Assembly (NCBI GenBank): GCA_043772865.1
Contig: JAYVFU010000154.1
Span: 1 to 34,798 of the forward strand
DNA from: JACMMS01 sp043772865
GTDB taxonomy: Bacteria; Pseudomonadota; Gammaproteobacteria; Burkholderiales; Methylophilaceae
DNA: 34,798 nt
Direction: 5' to 3'
The position numbers were made by a program, and so were the translations under genes. The notes under the pieces are model-generated. The model made no database searches. It saw only the letters and a list, made by a program, of their open reading frames with translations, and had not been told where the DNA came from. The first letter of the stretch is position 1, and each line of letters opens with the position of its first letter. Below are positions 1 to 8,187 of the stretch, one piece after another.

Positions 1-807
1 CGTGCTGATGTGGTTGCCGCAGAAACTCAGCTTAAATCAGCTAAAGCCCAAGCTGTAGATGTTGGCGTGCAACGTGCGCAAATGGAGCATGCCATAGCAG
101 TTCTATTAGGCAAAGCACCTGCTGATTTTTCTATTCCTGCTACAACAACAGCTATTGTGACCATGCCGCCAGCAATACCACTAGGGATTCCCTCTGAATT
201 ATTAGAACGTCGTCCAGATATTGCGGCGGCAGAGCGCCGCGCCGCATCAGCTAATGCAAAAATTGGTGTGGCAGAAGCTGCTTATTATCCTGCATTAACC
301 CTATCAGGAACTTTGGGTTTTCAAAGCCGTAGCTTTTCGCAGTGGTTAGATTATCCAAGTCGATTTTGGACACTAGGCTCAACATTAGCACAAACCTTAT
401 TTGACGGTGGCTTGCGCAAAGCACAAACCGCACAAGCAGTGGCGGTTTATGATGAAACCGCCACCAATTATCGGCTAGCCGTACTCACCGCATTTCAAGA
501 GGTAGAAGATAATTTAGCCGCATTACGCATTTTAGATGAAGAAGCACAACTGCAGGCAGATGCGGTTAAATCAGCTCGTGAATCTGCACAAATTGCCACA
601 AACCAATATAAAGCTGGAATTGTCACCTACATTAACGTGATTAATGCCGAGGCGATTGCGTTAAATAATGAAAGAACAGCGCTTAATGTGCAAAGCAGTC
701 AATTATCAGCAGCCGTATTACTGATTAAAGCCTTAGGTGGTGGCTGGGATAATGCTGCATTAAATCAATTGCAAAATGTTAATGCTATTAAACCTGTCAT
801 TAAGTAA
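1..807 (+). CDS. NodT-family outer-membrane efflux protein (partial, 5' end outside window)
   Basis: This is the outer-membrane channel component of a tripartite (RND-type) efflux system. The reading frame is open from the first base, so the true start lies upstream; about 268 C-terminal residues are visible. The visible part runs from the end of the first efflux-protein repeat (LLGKAPADF) through the hallmark stretch SELLERRPDIAAAERR into the second repeat, with the TLFDGG motif and the long helices typical of the TolC/OprM fold (ATNQYKAGIVTYINVINAE). Family members are usually 460-500 residues, so roughly the second half is present. The periplasmic adaptor and inner-membrane pump are probably encoded just upstream, outside the window. 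Only a short weak hairpin (822-838) follows the stop. Substrate cannot be inferred. Confidence 0.9.
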   Translation, partial: RADVVAAETQLKSAKAQAVDVGVQRAQMEHAIAVLLGKAPADFSIPATTTAIVTMPPAIPLGIPSELLERRPDIAAAERRAASANAKIGVAEAAYYPALTLSGTLGFQSRSFSQWLDYPSRFWTLGSTLAQTLFDGGLRKAQTAQAVAVYDETATNYRLAVLTAFQEVEDNLAALRILDEEAQLQADAVKSARESAQIATNQYKAGIVTYINVINAEAIALNNERTALNVQSSQLSAAVLLIKALGGGWDNAALNQLQNVNAIKPVIK

Positions 808-821
808 GTAGTCTGCAAACG

Positions 822-838
822 TGATGCTTTGAGCATCA
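822..838 (+). terminator. Weak hairpin after the efflux gene
   Basis: A 7-bp perfect stem (TGATGCT/AGCATCA) with a 3-base loop lies 15 bases past the efflux gene stop. No T-tract follows, so it may be only a weak terminator or an mRNA 3'-end structure. Confidence 0.3.
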
Positions 839-944
839 ACTAATCTATTACAAGCCTAACATTTGTCGGACATTTCTTACATCAAAACAGGACAAAACCT
901 GTTAGTTCTAAATATAGATTCCATTAATACTTCAATCATGTTAT

Positions 945-981
945 TTCGAGTCATTTAATTTATTAATAAATTATTCTCGAA
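945..981. promoter_or_regulatory. Nested palindrome upstream of the BON-domain gene
   Basis: An 18-bp perfect palindrome (956-973, TAATTTATTAATAAATTA) is bracketed by inverted TTCGAG (945-950) and CTCGAA (976-981). It sits 60-95 bases before the BON-domain start, in the promoter zone, and could be a dimeric regulator site or an AT-rich hairpin. No regulator can be named from the sequence. The rest of 808-1039 holds a small inverted repeat (AACAGG 886-891 / CCTGTT 898-903) and no gene. Confidence 0.35.
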
Positions 982-1039
982 TACACAAGTTAACTGAAAT
1001 TATAGCCACTATTTTTGGCAAAACATAAAGGAAAAAATC

Positions 1040-1480
1040 ATGCGTATAGTCAATAACACAAACTTTGCTTTATCTGGTGCTTTCTTAGCCCTTTCACTAT
1101 GTTTATCTACACTATCTAATGTAAATGCTGCGGACAACATGCAAGGTAAACGATCATTACCTGCCGCATATTATAGTGATGCTCCAAAATCAGATGCCGA
1201 ATTAACTTCTATGATTAAAGAGCAATTTGCTTTAGAGCAAGGTGCAGACTTGACCAAAATTAATGTAGATACTGTTAATGGTGCCGTAACCATTAGCGGC
1301 ATTGTATCTAGCCAAGCAGAAGTAGATAGAGTATTACAAATCGCCCGCTCTGCAGGTGCTGCTCAAGTGGTAGAAAGTACAGTTTCTACTGAAAAAACAG
1401 TTTCTGCTGATGCACCAATGACCGATATGCCAGCAGCAGAAGCTTCACAACCAGATGTGCCACCACCAGCACCAATGTAG
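1040..1480 (+). CDS. Secreted BON-domain protein
   Basis: A 146-residue periplasmic protein. Residues 1-31 form a Sec signal peptide (basic start, hydrophobic core ALSGAFLALSLCL, likely cleavage after NAA). Residues about 51-117 form one BON domain, with the pattern MIKEQFALEQGADLTKINVDT followed by GAVTISGIVSSQAEVDRVLQIA. BON domains (OsmY, Kbp and others) are thought to bind phospholipid or other ligands at the envelope and are often stress-induced. The C-terminal 25 residues are a low-complexity Pro/Ala/Asp tail (PDVPPPAPM). The start is backed by AAAGGA eight bases upstream. It precedes dps by 48 bases and is probably co-transcribed with it, which fits a stress-response pairing. It is a one-BON protein, shorter than two-BON OsmY; its exact role is unknown. 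Confidence 0.85.
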   Translation: MRIVNNTNFALSGAFLALSLCLSTLSNVNAADNMQGKRSLPAAYYSDAPKSDAELTSMIKEQFALEQGADLTKINVDTVNGAVTISGIVSSQAEVDRVLQIARSAGAAQVVESTVSTEKTVSADAPMTDMPAAEASQPDVPPPAPM

Positions 1481-1528
1481 TTTTTTACAAAGCTAGTTAC
1501 ATGATGAGAAAAAATAAAAGGACATAAA

Positions 1529-2083
1529 ATGGCAAAAACTACTGACAAAAGCTTAAGCAGTAAAAAAGTATTAGATTTAGTAAAACGTCGTGCAGCACCA
1601 CTAGCCACGCCAACAGATTTAAAAGGTAACGCCACACAAGATATTGCAGCTGCAATGAACGGTATGTTAGCTGATGTGTTTGCCCTTTATTTGAAAACTA
1701 AAAACTTCCACTGGCATATGAGTGGCCCACATTTTCGTGACTACCACTTGATGTTAGATGAGCAAGCAACGCAACTTTATGCAATGACTGACCCTATTGC
1801 GGAGCGTATTCGTAAACTTGGTGGATCAACATTGCGATCAATTGGACACATTTCACGCACACAGCGTATTTTAGACAATGATGCAGAATATGTAGAGCCG
1901 TTGGATATGCTAGCCGAACTATGCGAAGACAATAAAACGTTAGTTTCGCGTTTACGCGAAGCGCATGGTGTTTGCGAAGAACACAAAGACATTGCTACAA
2001 CAAGCCTAATTGAAGTGTGGATAGATGAAACAGAACAACGTACTTGGTTCTTATTTGAATCCAGTCGTATGAATCAAGCTTGA
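1529..2083 (+). CDS. dps: Dps ferritin-like DNA-protection protein
   Basis: A Dps-family miniferritin of 184 residues. It forms dodecamers that oxidise Fe2+ with peroxide, store iron and shield DNA under starvation and oxidative stress. The inter-subunit ferroxidase ligands line up with those of E. coli Dps: H61 (NFHWH), H73 and D77 (DYHLMLDEQ), D88 and E92 (TDPIAERIRKLGG). The N-terminal tail of about 30 residues is lysine/arginine rich (MAKTTDKSLSSKKVLDLVKRR), as in Dps proteins that bind DNA through the tail. A clear AAAGGA ribosome site precedes the ATG. It follows the BON-domain gene by 48 bases in a likely two-gene stress unit. No strong terminator follows directly. Confidence 0.95.
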   Translation: MAKTTDKSLSSKKVLDLVKRRAAPLATPTDLKGNATQDIAAAMNGMLADVFALYLKTKNFHWHMSGPHFRDYHLMLDEQATQLYAMTDPIAERIRKLGGSTLRSIGHISRTQRILDNDAEYVEPLDMLAELCEDNKTLVSRLREAHGVCEEHKDIATTSLIEVWIDETEQRTWFLFESSRMNQA

Positions 2084-2413
2084 TCTTAAAATAAGTTTAG
2101 ATTGTTACTTAAAATCATTTAAATAGTCGTTTGAGACCTTTGCACCAATCTAGATAACTGTTTTGTAATCTCTTACCAGTTTTTGTCATTACTGTACGTG
2201 CGGGAATCCATTTTAGTAAAACAATAAGGTGGATCCCCAATTTTACCAGGATGATGAATAGGCAAGATTTTTTTTCCTTAAATCACGACATAGGTAAATC
2301 TCTATAATTAAATCATTGGGCACATTGGTGCCCAATGATTTAAATTAAAAATAGATTTAATAGTTACTTGTTATTGTTAACGTTTCCAGCTGATTAAGTT
2401 AGTAAAAACCCAT
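2084..2413. other. Gene-free 330-bp spacer with decayed inverted repeat
   Basis: No open frame worth calling lies here. Positions 2185-2210 (ending GCGGGAATCCA) and 2230-2257 (starting TGGATCCCC) form an imperfect inverted repeat. It resembles degraded dispersed repeats of the GTCATTCCCGC...GCGGGAATGAC type found in many proteobacteria. Just before it, GAGACCTTTGCACC (2133-2146) resembles the terminal sequence of some IS5-group elements, but no transposase remnant follows. A strong hairpin is listed separately at 2308-2343. A TATAAT hexamer at 2303-2308 overlaps its left edge without a good -35. Confidence 0.3.
2308..2343. terminator. Perfect 16-bp stem-loop, terminator-like
   Basis: A 16-bp perfect stem (left arm 2308-2323 ending ATTGGGCAC, right arm 2328-2343 starting GTGCCCAAT) closes on a 4-base loop. 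The AT-rich outer stem can act as the U-tract on either strand. It lies 225 bases past dps and 70 bases before the AsmA-family gene, so it is oddly far from dps unless an untranslated RNA ends here. Confidence 0.5.
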
Positions 2414-4453
2414 ATGACTCTCAAAATATTAAAAACATTATTTCTATTAATCGCTATTATTTTAGTGGCTATTGTTTTGTATATATTGATATTTGGCTGG
2501 AACTGGGCGCGCGCGCCATTGCAGCATGTCGTATCTGAAAAAACTGGACGTCAGTTAGTGATTAATGGTGATTTAGATGTCAAGTTAGGCTGGCCTGCGC
2601 CGCATATAACTGCCAATAATGTAACCTTTTCCAATCCAACTTGGGCTAAACAAGCTGAAATGTTTAAAGCCGATCAAGTGGAATTTACTATTAACTTAAT
2701 ATCACTTTTAAAACTTAAGCTTGAGTTTCCTCAAGTTAATCTCACTCAACCAACTGTATTTTTAGAGTTATCCGCTGACGGTAAAAAATCATGGTTACTC
2801 GATATGCAACAGTCTGATGATAACGCGCGTATTCCAATAGGCAATTTAACTTTAGATACTGGCGTTATTGGCTATGATGATACAAAAGAAAACACTAGGA
2901 TTCGTGCAGAACTTTCAAGTAAAAGCTTAGTAAATAAAAGTTTATCTAACCAAAATAATGCCGAAAAAAATATTAAGCTTGACGTGAATGATATTAAGCT
3001 CAAATCAAACGCCCAAAGTGGCGTTATATTTAAAGCGAATGGTTTATACAAAGGTATCGCACTAAAAGCGCAAGGTGTAGGTGGCTCAGTTTTATCGTTA
3101 AATAATCAAGACACCGCATATCCGATTAAATTTGAAGCCATGATGGGTAAAACCACCATAAAAGGTGATGGCAGCATTACTAGCCTATTTAAGTTTACAG
3201 CGATTGATATGCAGCTCGCTATTAAAGGAGATAGCCTAGCAAATTTATTCAAGATTTTTGAACTAACGTTCCCTGAAAGCCATGCCTACAGTGTATCTGG
3301 TCGTGTAAAGCATTATGCTAAAGTTTGGCAATTTGATAAATTTAGCGGCATTATTGGTAAAACTGATATTGCAGGCGATATCAAATTTGATAATGGCGGC
3401 ACTAGGCCCATGATGCGTGGTGAGTTGGTGTCTAAATTGTTAGACCTTAATGATCTAGGACCTTTGATTGGTGCCAAAAAAATAGAAGCTAAATCAGTTG
3501 AAAATTCAGAAAAAGTGGCTAGTGCTTCGGTCACGCCAAGCAATAAACGCGTATTGCCTAACGTGCCGTTTAAAACAGATCGCTGGAATAGTTTAGATGC
3601 AGACGTAACACTTAAAGCTAATGCTATTTTACGTGATGAAGCGCTACCGTTAGATAATCTAGTGGCACATCTAATTATGCAAAATTCAATACTTAAACTT
3701 AGTCCATTGGATTTTGGCTTTGCAGGAGGACATTTAAAATCAGCCATCACACTCAATGGTCAGCAAAATCCCATGCAAGCCACTGCAAAAATCAATGTAC
3801 GTAAAGTTATATTATCTAAGTTATTTCCTACCATTAATCTCACTGAAAACAGTGTGGGTCAAATTAATGGTGATTTTGATTTATCAGGGCAAGGTAACTC
3901 GATAGATCGTATGTTAGGAACAGCTAACGGTAGAGTGAGTTTGGTAGTAGAAAAAGGTAAGCTAAGTAAATTGTTAATTGAAAAAATTGGTCTGCACTTA
4001 GATGAAATTTTGCAATTAAAAATCGCGGGTGACAAAATTATTAACCTTAATTGTGCCGTTGCCGATTTTGATGTGAAACGCGGCGTGATGCAGACCAATG
4101 CTTTGTTATTAGATACGGAAGTTAGCACTATACTTGGTAGTGGCACAGTGAATTTAAACCAGGAAAAGTTGGACTTAACACTCAATCCTAAAACTAAAAA
4201 TACCAGTTTTGTTGCATTAAGCACGCCAATTTATGTGACAGGTAATTTTGCTAATCCAGACATTAACGTAAATAAAGGCAAAATAGCAGCGCGAGGCTTC
4301 GGTGCTGTTGCACTAAGTATTCTTAATCCACTGTTAGTATTAATTCCATTGTTGGATGTTGGACCTGGTGTGCAAAGTGAATGCGGACGCTTAATTAAAG
4401 AGGCACAAGCGCCATCAATCAATAAGAATGCTACAAATAAACCAAAACCATAA
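2414..4453 (+). CDS. AsmA-family inner-membrane/periplasmic protein
   Basis: A 679-residue AsmA-like protein, a member of the group now linked to bridge-like lipid transport between the inner and outer membranes. An N-terminal membrane anchor (residues about 5-30, TLFLLIAIILVAIVLYILIFG) leads directly into the AsmA signature (GRQLVINGDLDVKLGWPAPHI, then SNPTWAKQAEMFKADQVEF). The body is a long beta-rich, repetitive periplasmic region. The C-terminal part has the conserved NGDFDLSGQGNSIDRMLGTANGRVSLVVEKG module and ends in a hydrophobic stretch (GFGAVALSILNPLLVLIPLLDVGPG) and a Lys/Asn tail. No strong ribosome site is seen before the ATG. Transcription converges on the cation-efflux gene, 41 bases away. 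Whether it is AsmA itself or a paralogue such as YhjG cannot be decided. Confidence 0.9.
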   Translation: MTLKILKTLFLLIAIILVAIVLYILIFGWNWARAPLQHVVSEKTGRQLVINGDLDVKLGWPAPHITANNVTFSNPTWAKQAEMFKADQVEFTINLISLLKLKLEFPQVNLTQPTVFLELSADGKKSWLLDMQQSDDNARIPIGNLTLDTGVIGYDDTKENTRIRAELSSKSLVNKSLSNQNNAEKNIKLDVNDIKLKSNAQSGVIFKANGLYKGIALKAQGVGGSVLSLNNQDTAYPIKFEAMMGKTTIKGDGSITSLFKFTAIDMQLAIKGDSLANLFKIFELTFPESHAYSVSGRVKHYAKVWQFDKFSGIIGKTDIAGDIKFDNGGTRPMMRGELVSKLLDLNDLGPLIGAKKIEAKSVENSEKVASASVTPSNKRVLPNVPFKTDRWNSLDADVTLKANAILRDEALPLDNLVAHLIMQNSILKLSPLDFGFAGGHLKSAITLNGQQNPMQATAKINVRKVILSKLFPTINLTENSVGQINGDFDLSGQGNSIDRMLGTANGRVSLVVEKGKLSKLLIEKIGLHLDEILQLKIAGDKIINLNCAVADFDVKRGVMQTNALLLDTEVSTILGSGTVNLNQEKLDLTLNPKTKNTSFVALSTPIYVTGNFANPDINVNKGKIAARGFGAVALSILNPLLVLIPLLDVGPGVQSECGRLIKEAQAPSINKNATNKPKP

Positions 4454-4494
4454 CGTTTAAATGGTAGGGCACTGTTAGGTTTTTTAGAGCGGAA

Positions 4495-5115
4495 TTAAAC
4501 ATTGCTAGCACGAAGCTCAATAAAAGCCCCACGCACTACAACGAGAGCAGAGCGAACAAAAAGTGTGGAAAGTGCCAAACCAACCAAAATATCAGGCCAA
4601 GCTGATTGGGTAAACCATACACCTGCGGCAACAAATAAAATTGAGATATTTGCAACGATGTCATTACGAGAACATAGCCAAACTGAACTCATATTAATGT
4701 CATCGGTTCTGTGCCGCCATAGTAATGAAAATCATAGGCTATTAGCCATTAATACTAGTAAACCAATCAGACCAATAACTTCAAAAACTGGCACTTGCGG
4801 GTAAATGAATTTATAAACAACTTGAGCAAAAACAAACATACCAAAAACTGCCATTATGCCTTCTTTAAATAGTGCCACTTTAGCTTTCATTCTTACACCT
4901 TCTGTCACAGCATAGATGCTAAAACCGTAAACTAAGGCATCGCCCAACATATCAAGTGAGTCTGCGACTAACGAAGCGGATCCACTAATCAGCCCTGCTG
5001 TAAGCTCTATGAAGAACATGATATCGTTAATAGCCAGTACGGTTTTTAATGTTGAGGTTTGACGAATTCGTAGTGCATCAATTTCGCAAGCTTTGTTATT
5101 GCAACAATCAGCCAT
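4495..5115 (-). pseudogene. Cation diffusion facilitator gene interrupted by an in-frame TGA
   Basis: A CDF-family cation efflux transporter read in one frame, with a single stop (TGA at 4734-4732) after residue 127. The upstream part begins MADCCNNKACEIDAL and carries the TM2 metal-site pattern ADSLDMLGDALVYG. After the TGA the same frame continues FSLLWRHRTDDINM and SSVWLCSRNDIVAN, ending RASNV about 79 codons later. Related proteins, as I recall them, read approximately N-x-L-C-x-x-LLWRHR at this spot, so the TGA replaces a usual cysteine codon. It is most likely a nonsense mutation (or sequencing error) in an otherwise intact gene; a selenocysteine reading is discussed in the findings. 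AAAGGA precedes the ATG. It sits 24 bases after pqiC and is probably the last gene of the pqi operon. Confidence 0.75.
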
Positions 5116-5139
5116 TATTTTCCTTTAAATGCTTAGCTA

Positions 5140-5784
5140 TTACTGAGCACTCATACTCGCAATTGTCTTAGCAATCTCATTACTAATTACGCCTATAGCT
5201 TGGCTATGCGCAAGCACTAAATCGCTGAAACTACTGCCAGTGATGGCTTGGTTGCTGGTAACTGTGTTACTTAGGCTTTGATTATCAGACACTCTACGCA
5301 CTGTATAATTGATAGTAATTATGGCATTTGAGTTATTAACGTTTGATTCAAATTGTTGCACATTCAGTTGCACTTTATAGCCTGCTATGTTGCCGCTCCC
5401 TATATTTGTAGGGTAGGCAGTTATAAGCTTGGTATTAAGAAGTGAGCTAAGGTTTTTGGCAACCACACGTCCAATTTCATTTTTAAGTGGTTGCGCCCAG
5501 CGTTGTTGCTCTAAAATTTGTACTGTATTTGGTGAAATTTGAATAACAATTTGTGGCCTATCGACCACTTCGATAATTGAGACAGGCGCAATATTTATCA
5601 CTGTATTTGGTAAGGATTTTATTACTGTTGGTGCCGTTTCTTTAGAATGACTTAAAGAATAATCTTGGCTGTTCAAGGTGTAAAAATTCTCTTTAGGCGA
5701 TGTACCCACACAGCCCGCAGTCAGTATCAAGCTAGCAGCTGACCAAGCCGATACCTTTACTCTCAAATATGCTAATAATCTCAT
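5140..5784 (-). CDS. pqiC: PqiC-type lipoprotein (ABC-transport auxiliary, DUF330)
   Basis: A 214-residue outer-membrane-type lipoprotein partner of PqiB. The N-terminus has a lipoprotein signal with lipobox LTAGC and acylated Cys25. The mature part has the features of the family: NFYTLNS just after the lipobox, the VVDRPQIVIQ stretch, and QQRWAQPLKNEIGRVVAKNL. The C-terminal half forms the alternating beta pattern (VQLNVQQFESNVNNSNAIITINYTV). Its ATG overlaps the pqiB stop as ATGA, indicating translational coupling. PqiABC forms an envelope-spanning lipid-transport machine in E. coli; PqiC sits at the outer membrane. The assignment rests on motifs plus the position behind pqiB. Confidence 0.88.
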   Translation of the reverse strand: MRLLAYLRVKVSAWSAASLILTAGCVGTSPKENFYTLNSQDYSLSHSKETAPTVIKSLPNTVINIAPVSIIEVVDRPQIVIQISPNTVQILEQQRWAQPLKNEIGRVVAKNLSSLLNTKLITAYPTNIGSGNIAGYKVQLNVQQFESNVNNSNAIITINYTVRRVSDNQSLSNTVTSNQAITGSSFSDLVLAHSQAIGVISNEIAKTIASMSAQ

Positions 5785-7460
5785 TTGCTATCTTCTTTCT
5801 TACCACTAATTAGCGCTTCAGGATGCCGCTCCAAGTAATCCACCAAAGCGCGGGTAGATTGTGCCGCACGCGTGACTTCCAGCAAAGTTTGGTGTGCGTC
5901 TAGTTGCAGTTGACCATCAGCGCCCACGGTGTTTTCTATGGCTGTTAACGAGCCTTGTGCTGCAGCAATTGCAGTTTTGGCTTCCGCTAATGTGCTGCGT
6001 AGATCTGCCAGCGTTTCACGTGTATCGGGTGCTACTTGCTGATCGAGCTGAGTAATCAAGCTATTGGCATTATTTAATGTGGTATGTAAATCATTACCTA
6101 TGGCTTCAAAAGGGATTTTATTGATCTTATTAGCAATCGAGGCTAAGTTGACTTGCAGTTCACCTAAGCTACCTGGTGTTGTAGGTAGTTCAAAAGGTGT
6201 TTTATTGGGATTAAACTTGGCTTTTGGCAGATTAGGGAAAAAGTCTAAGGCGATATATAACTGCCCTGTTAGTAGATTGCTCGTGCGTAGTTGTGCACGT
6301 AGCCCTCTATTGACCAACGCACCAAGTAACTCGTTAGAGGGTACTTGCTTAACTTGATGGGAATTATTGATTTTTGAGCGCATCCGATCAGGGTAAATAT
6401 CTACCGCTACGACCACATTAGTTTTTTTAGTACTCGCATCAAAATCAATACTATTCGAGATCACTTCACCAATCACAATGCCACGGAAATCAATTTGTGC
6501 GCCCGGCGATAAGCCGCGTACAGATTCTTGAAACACCATGACACCATGCAATATATTGATATCAGGTACTTTTAATGCTTCATCTTGATTGCTAAATGCG
6601 CTAAAAGCTGTATTTTCGGGGGCTTGTGCCAGCTGATCAGTATCACCCATATTTTCAAAAGCAACGCCACCTAGTAATATAGAAACTAGTGATTCGGTAT
6701 TAATTTTAACGCCATTACTATCAAGTTTGATATCAATGCCTTTAGCATGCCAAAAGCGCGTGTTTATGTTAATAAACTTATCATAGGGCGCATTCACGAA
6801 AACAGTCACAATCACTTGCCTACCACTTGGGCTAAGTTCAAACGCTACTACTTGACCAGCTTGTATATGGCGAAAATACACAGGCGAACCAATGTCTAAC
6901 GAGCCAATATCATCACTAAGCAAAGTGTATTGGTGACCTGGCACATCGCTTGTTACAATAGGTGGTCTTTCCAAGCCAACAAACTCTCGTGCGGATTCTG
7001 TAGATTTTCCTGCATCCATACCAATGTGTGCGCCAGCTAAAACAGTACCTAAACCGCTTACGCTACCACCAGAAATTCTAGGTCTAACTACCCAAAAACG
7101 TGCATCTTTCACCAGCATCTTTTTTGCCTGTTTGGCGAGTTTTGCCGTTACTTCTACTTGGCTGTGATCCTCACTTAATGTGATGCTTTTGACATCCCCA
7201 ATATCGACATTACGATATTTTATATGTGTACCAATTGCGATACCTTCAGCTGTTTTAAAAGTGATGGTAATGGTTGAGCCACGCTCTGTTAATGCCTGAA
7301 ATCCTAGCCATAACCCAATCAAAATAGCAATCAGTGGAATTAACCAAATAAGTGACATGCTTGTAGAACTGCGAGGTTGCACAGTTGCCGTGGGTATATG
7401 GCTATTTTGTGCCAGTTCTGGCAATGTGGTTTCTAACGGCGGAAGAGGGGCGTCACTCAT
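5781..7460 (-). CDS. pqiB: PqiB, MCE-domain lipid-transport protein
   Basis: A 559-residue MCE protein that forms the periplasmic hexameric tube of the Pqi lipid-transport system. After a Pro-rich cytoplasmic start, a single membrane helix spans residues about 36-55 (SLIWLIPLIAILIGLWLGF). Three MCE domains follow: the first from about 60 (TITFKTAEGIAIGTHIKYRN), the second from about 176 (YTLLSDDIGSLDIGSPVYFR), the third from about 305 (VMVFQESVRGLSPGAQIDFR). The remaining 150 residues are helical (LADLRSTLAEAKTAIAAAQG) and would form the coiled-coil needle. Length matches E. coli PqiB (546). It is preceded by two pqiA genes and coupled to pqiC by ATGA. AAAGGAA lies ahead of the ATG. Confidence 0.95.
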   Translation of the reverse strand: MSDAPLPPLETTLPELAQNSHIPTATVQPRSSTSMSLIWLIPLIAILIGLWLGFQALTERGSTITITFKTAEGIAIGTHIKYRNVDIGDVKSITLSEDHSQVEVTAKLAKQAKKMLVKDARFWVVRPRISGGSVSGLGTVLAGAHIGMDAGKSTESAREFVGLERPPIVTSDVPGHQYTLLSDDIGSLDIGSPVYFRHIQAGQVVAFELSPSGRQVIVTVFVNAPYDKFININTRFWHAKGIDIKLDSNGVKINTESLVSILLGGVAFENMGDTDQLAQAPENTAFSAFSNQDEALKVPDINILHGVMVFQESVRGLSPGAQIDFRGIVIGEVISNSIDFDASTKKTNVVVAVDIYPDRMRSKINNSHQVKQVPSNELLGALVNRGLRAQLRTSNLLTGQLYIALDFFPNLPKAKFNPNKTPFELPTTPGSLGELQVNLASIANKINKIPFEAIGNDLHTTLNNANSLITQLDQQVAPDTRETLADLRSTLAEAKTAIAAAQGSLTAIENTVGADGQLQLDAHQTLLEVTRAAQSTRALVDYLERHPEALISGKKEDSK

Positions 7461-7476
7461 GTTGTTCCTTTAATAC

Positions 7477-8187
7477 TTATGCATTATCTATAACGGACTT
7501 TTTTAGCAACTGATTATTTTGGGCCGAATCCCATAGAAGTCGTGGATCAAAAATTTCTACCGCTAACATAGTTAATATTACTACTGCAGCAAATGCTAGC
7601 GCACCAGGGCTCGCTTTAATCACGGTGAATGATTTTAATTGTACCAAGGTGACTAAAATTGACACCATATAAATATCCAGCATAGACCAGCGGCCAATGC
7701 CATGTAAAAATCGATATAGTTTTGTGCGTTGGAGAGGGTGCCAAGTATTTTTAAACTGTATAGATAACAATAAAAAAGTGAGTGCAATCATTTTAAAAAG
7801 GGGCGTAACAATACTGGCAAAAAATACCAATAATGCTAAAAACCAAGAGCCGCTGTGCCACAAGTAAATAATACCACTCATGATAGTGTCGCGTTGCGCG
7901 TTAAATAACGAACTAGTATCCATAATCGGCAGCACATTAGCGGGTATATAAAGCAGATAAGCGGTTATTAATAGGGCCCAGGTGCGAGACAAGCTTTTAG
8001 GTGTACGACTGTGCAATGTGCTATGGCAACGTATGCATACTTGTTGTTCATTAAGTTGTAAATTAAACTCAGGCAACTGGGAAACTAGCTTGCACACATC
8101 GCACGCGCATAAACCCAAAGACTTGGCTGACAGTAATTGTTTATGTTGACTGAAAATCAATCGATGACCATATTTTTCTTGTATCAA
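7477..8187 (-). CDS. pqiA: PqiA-like membrane protein, second copy
   Basis: An integral membrane partner of PqiB, equivalent to the second half of E. coli PqiA, which carries both halves in one chain. A zinc-ribbon with two Cys pairs (CACDVC and CIRCH) precedes four predicted helices, with family motifs LLITAYLLYIPANVLPIM, SGIIYLWHSGSW and GRWSMLDIYMVSILVTLVQL; it ends FDPRLLWD. The frame has no ATG near its start: the first possible start is TTG at 8187, and a TTG at 8160 is an alternative. Either overlaps the upstream pqiA by 20-47 bases in another frame. The start is therefore uncertain and translation is probably coupled. It lies 16 bases before pqiB. Confidence 0.85.
   Translation of the reverse strand: MIQEKYGHRLIFSQHKQLLSAKSLGLCACDVCKLVSQLPEFNLQLNEQQVCIRCHSTLHSRTPKSLSRTWALLITAYLLYIPANVLPIMDTSSLFNAQRDTIMSGIIYLWHSGSWFLALLVFFASIVTPLFKMIALTFLLLSIQFKNTWHPLQRTKLYRFLHGIGRWSMLDIYMVSILVTLVQLKSFTVIKASPGALAFAAVVILTMLAVEIFDPRLLWDSAQNNQLLKKSVIDNA

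Noticed and set aside
2133..2146. A genuine IS5-type insertion sequence
   Set aside because: Only a 14-base resemblance to a terminal sequence is seen; no transposase frame or matching second end is present.
4690..4734. Bacterial SECIS element directly after the in-frame TGA
   Set aside because: Only 3-bp pairings can be drawn in the first 40 bases, with no apical GU-containing loop of the known kind.
4502..4804. A 100-codon open frame on the + strand
   Set aside because: It runs antisense through the cation-efflux gene and shows no family features.
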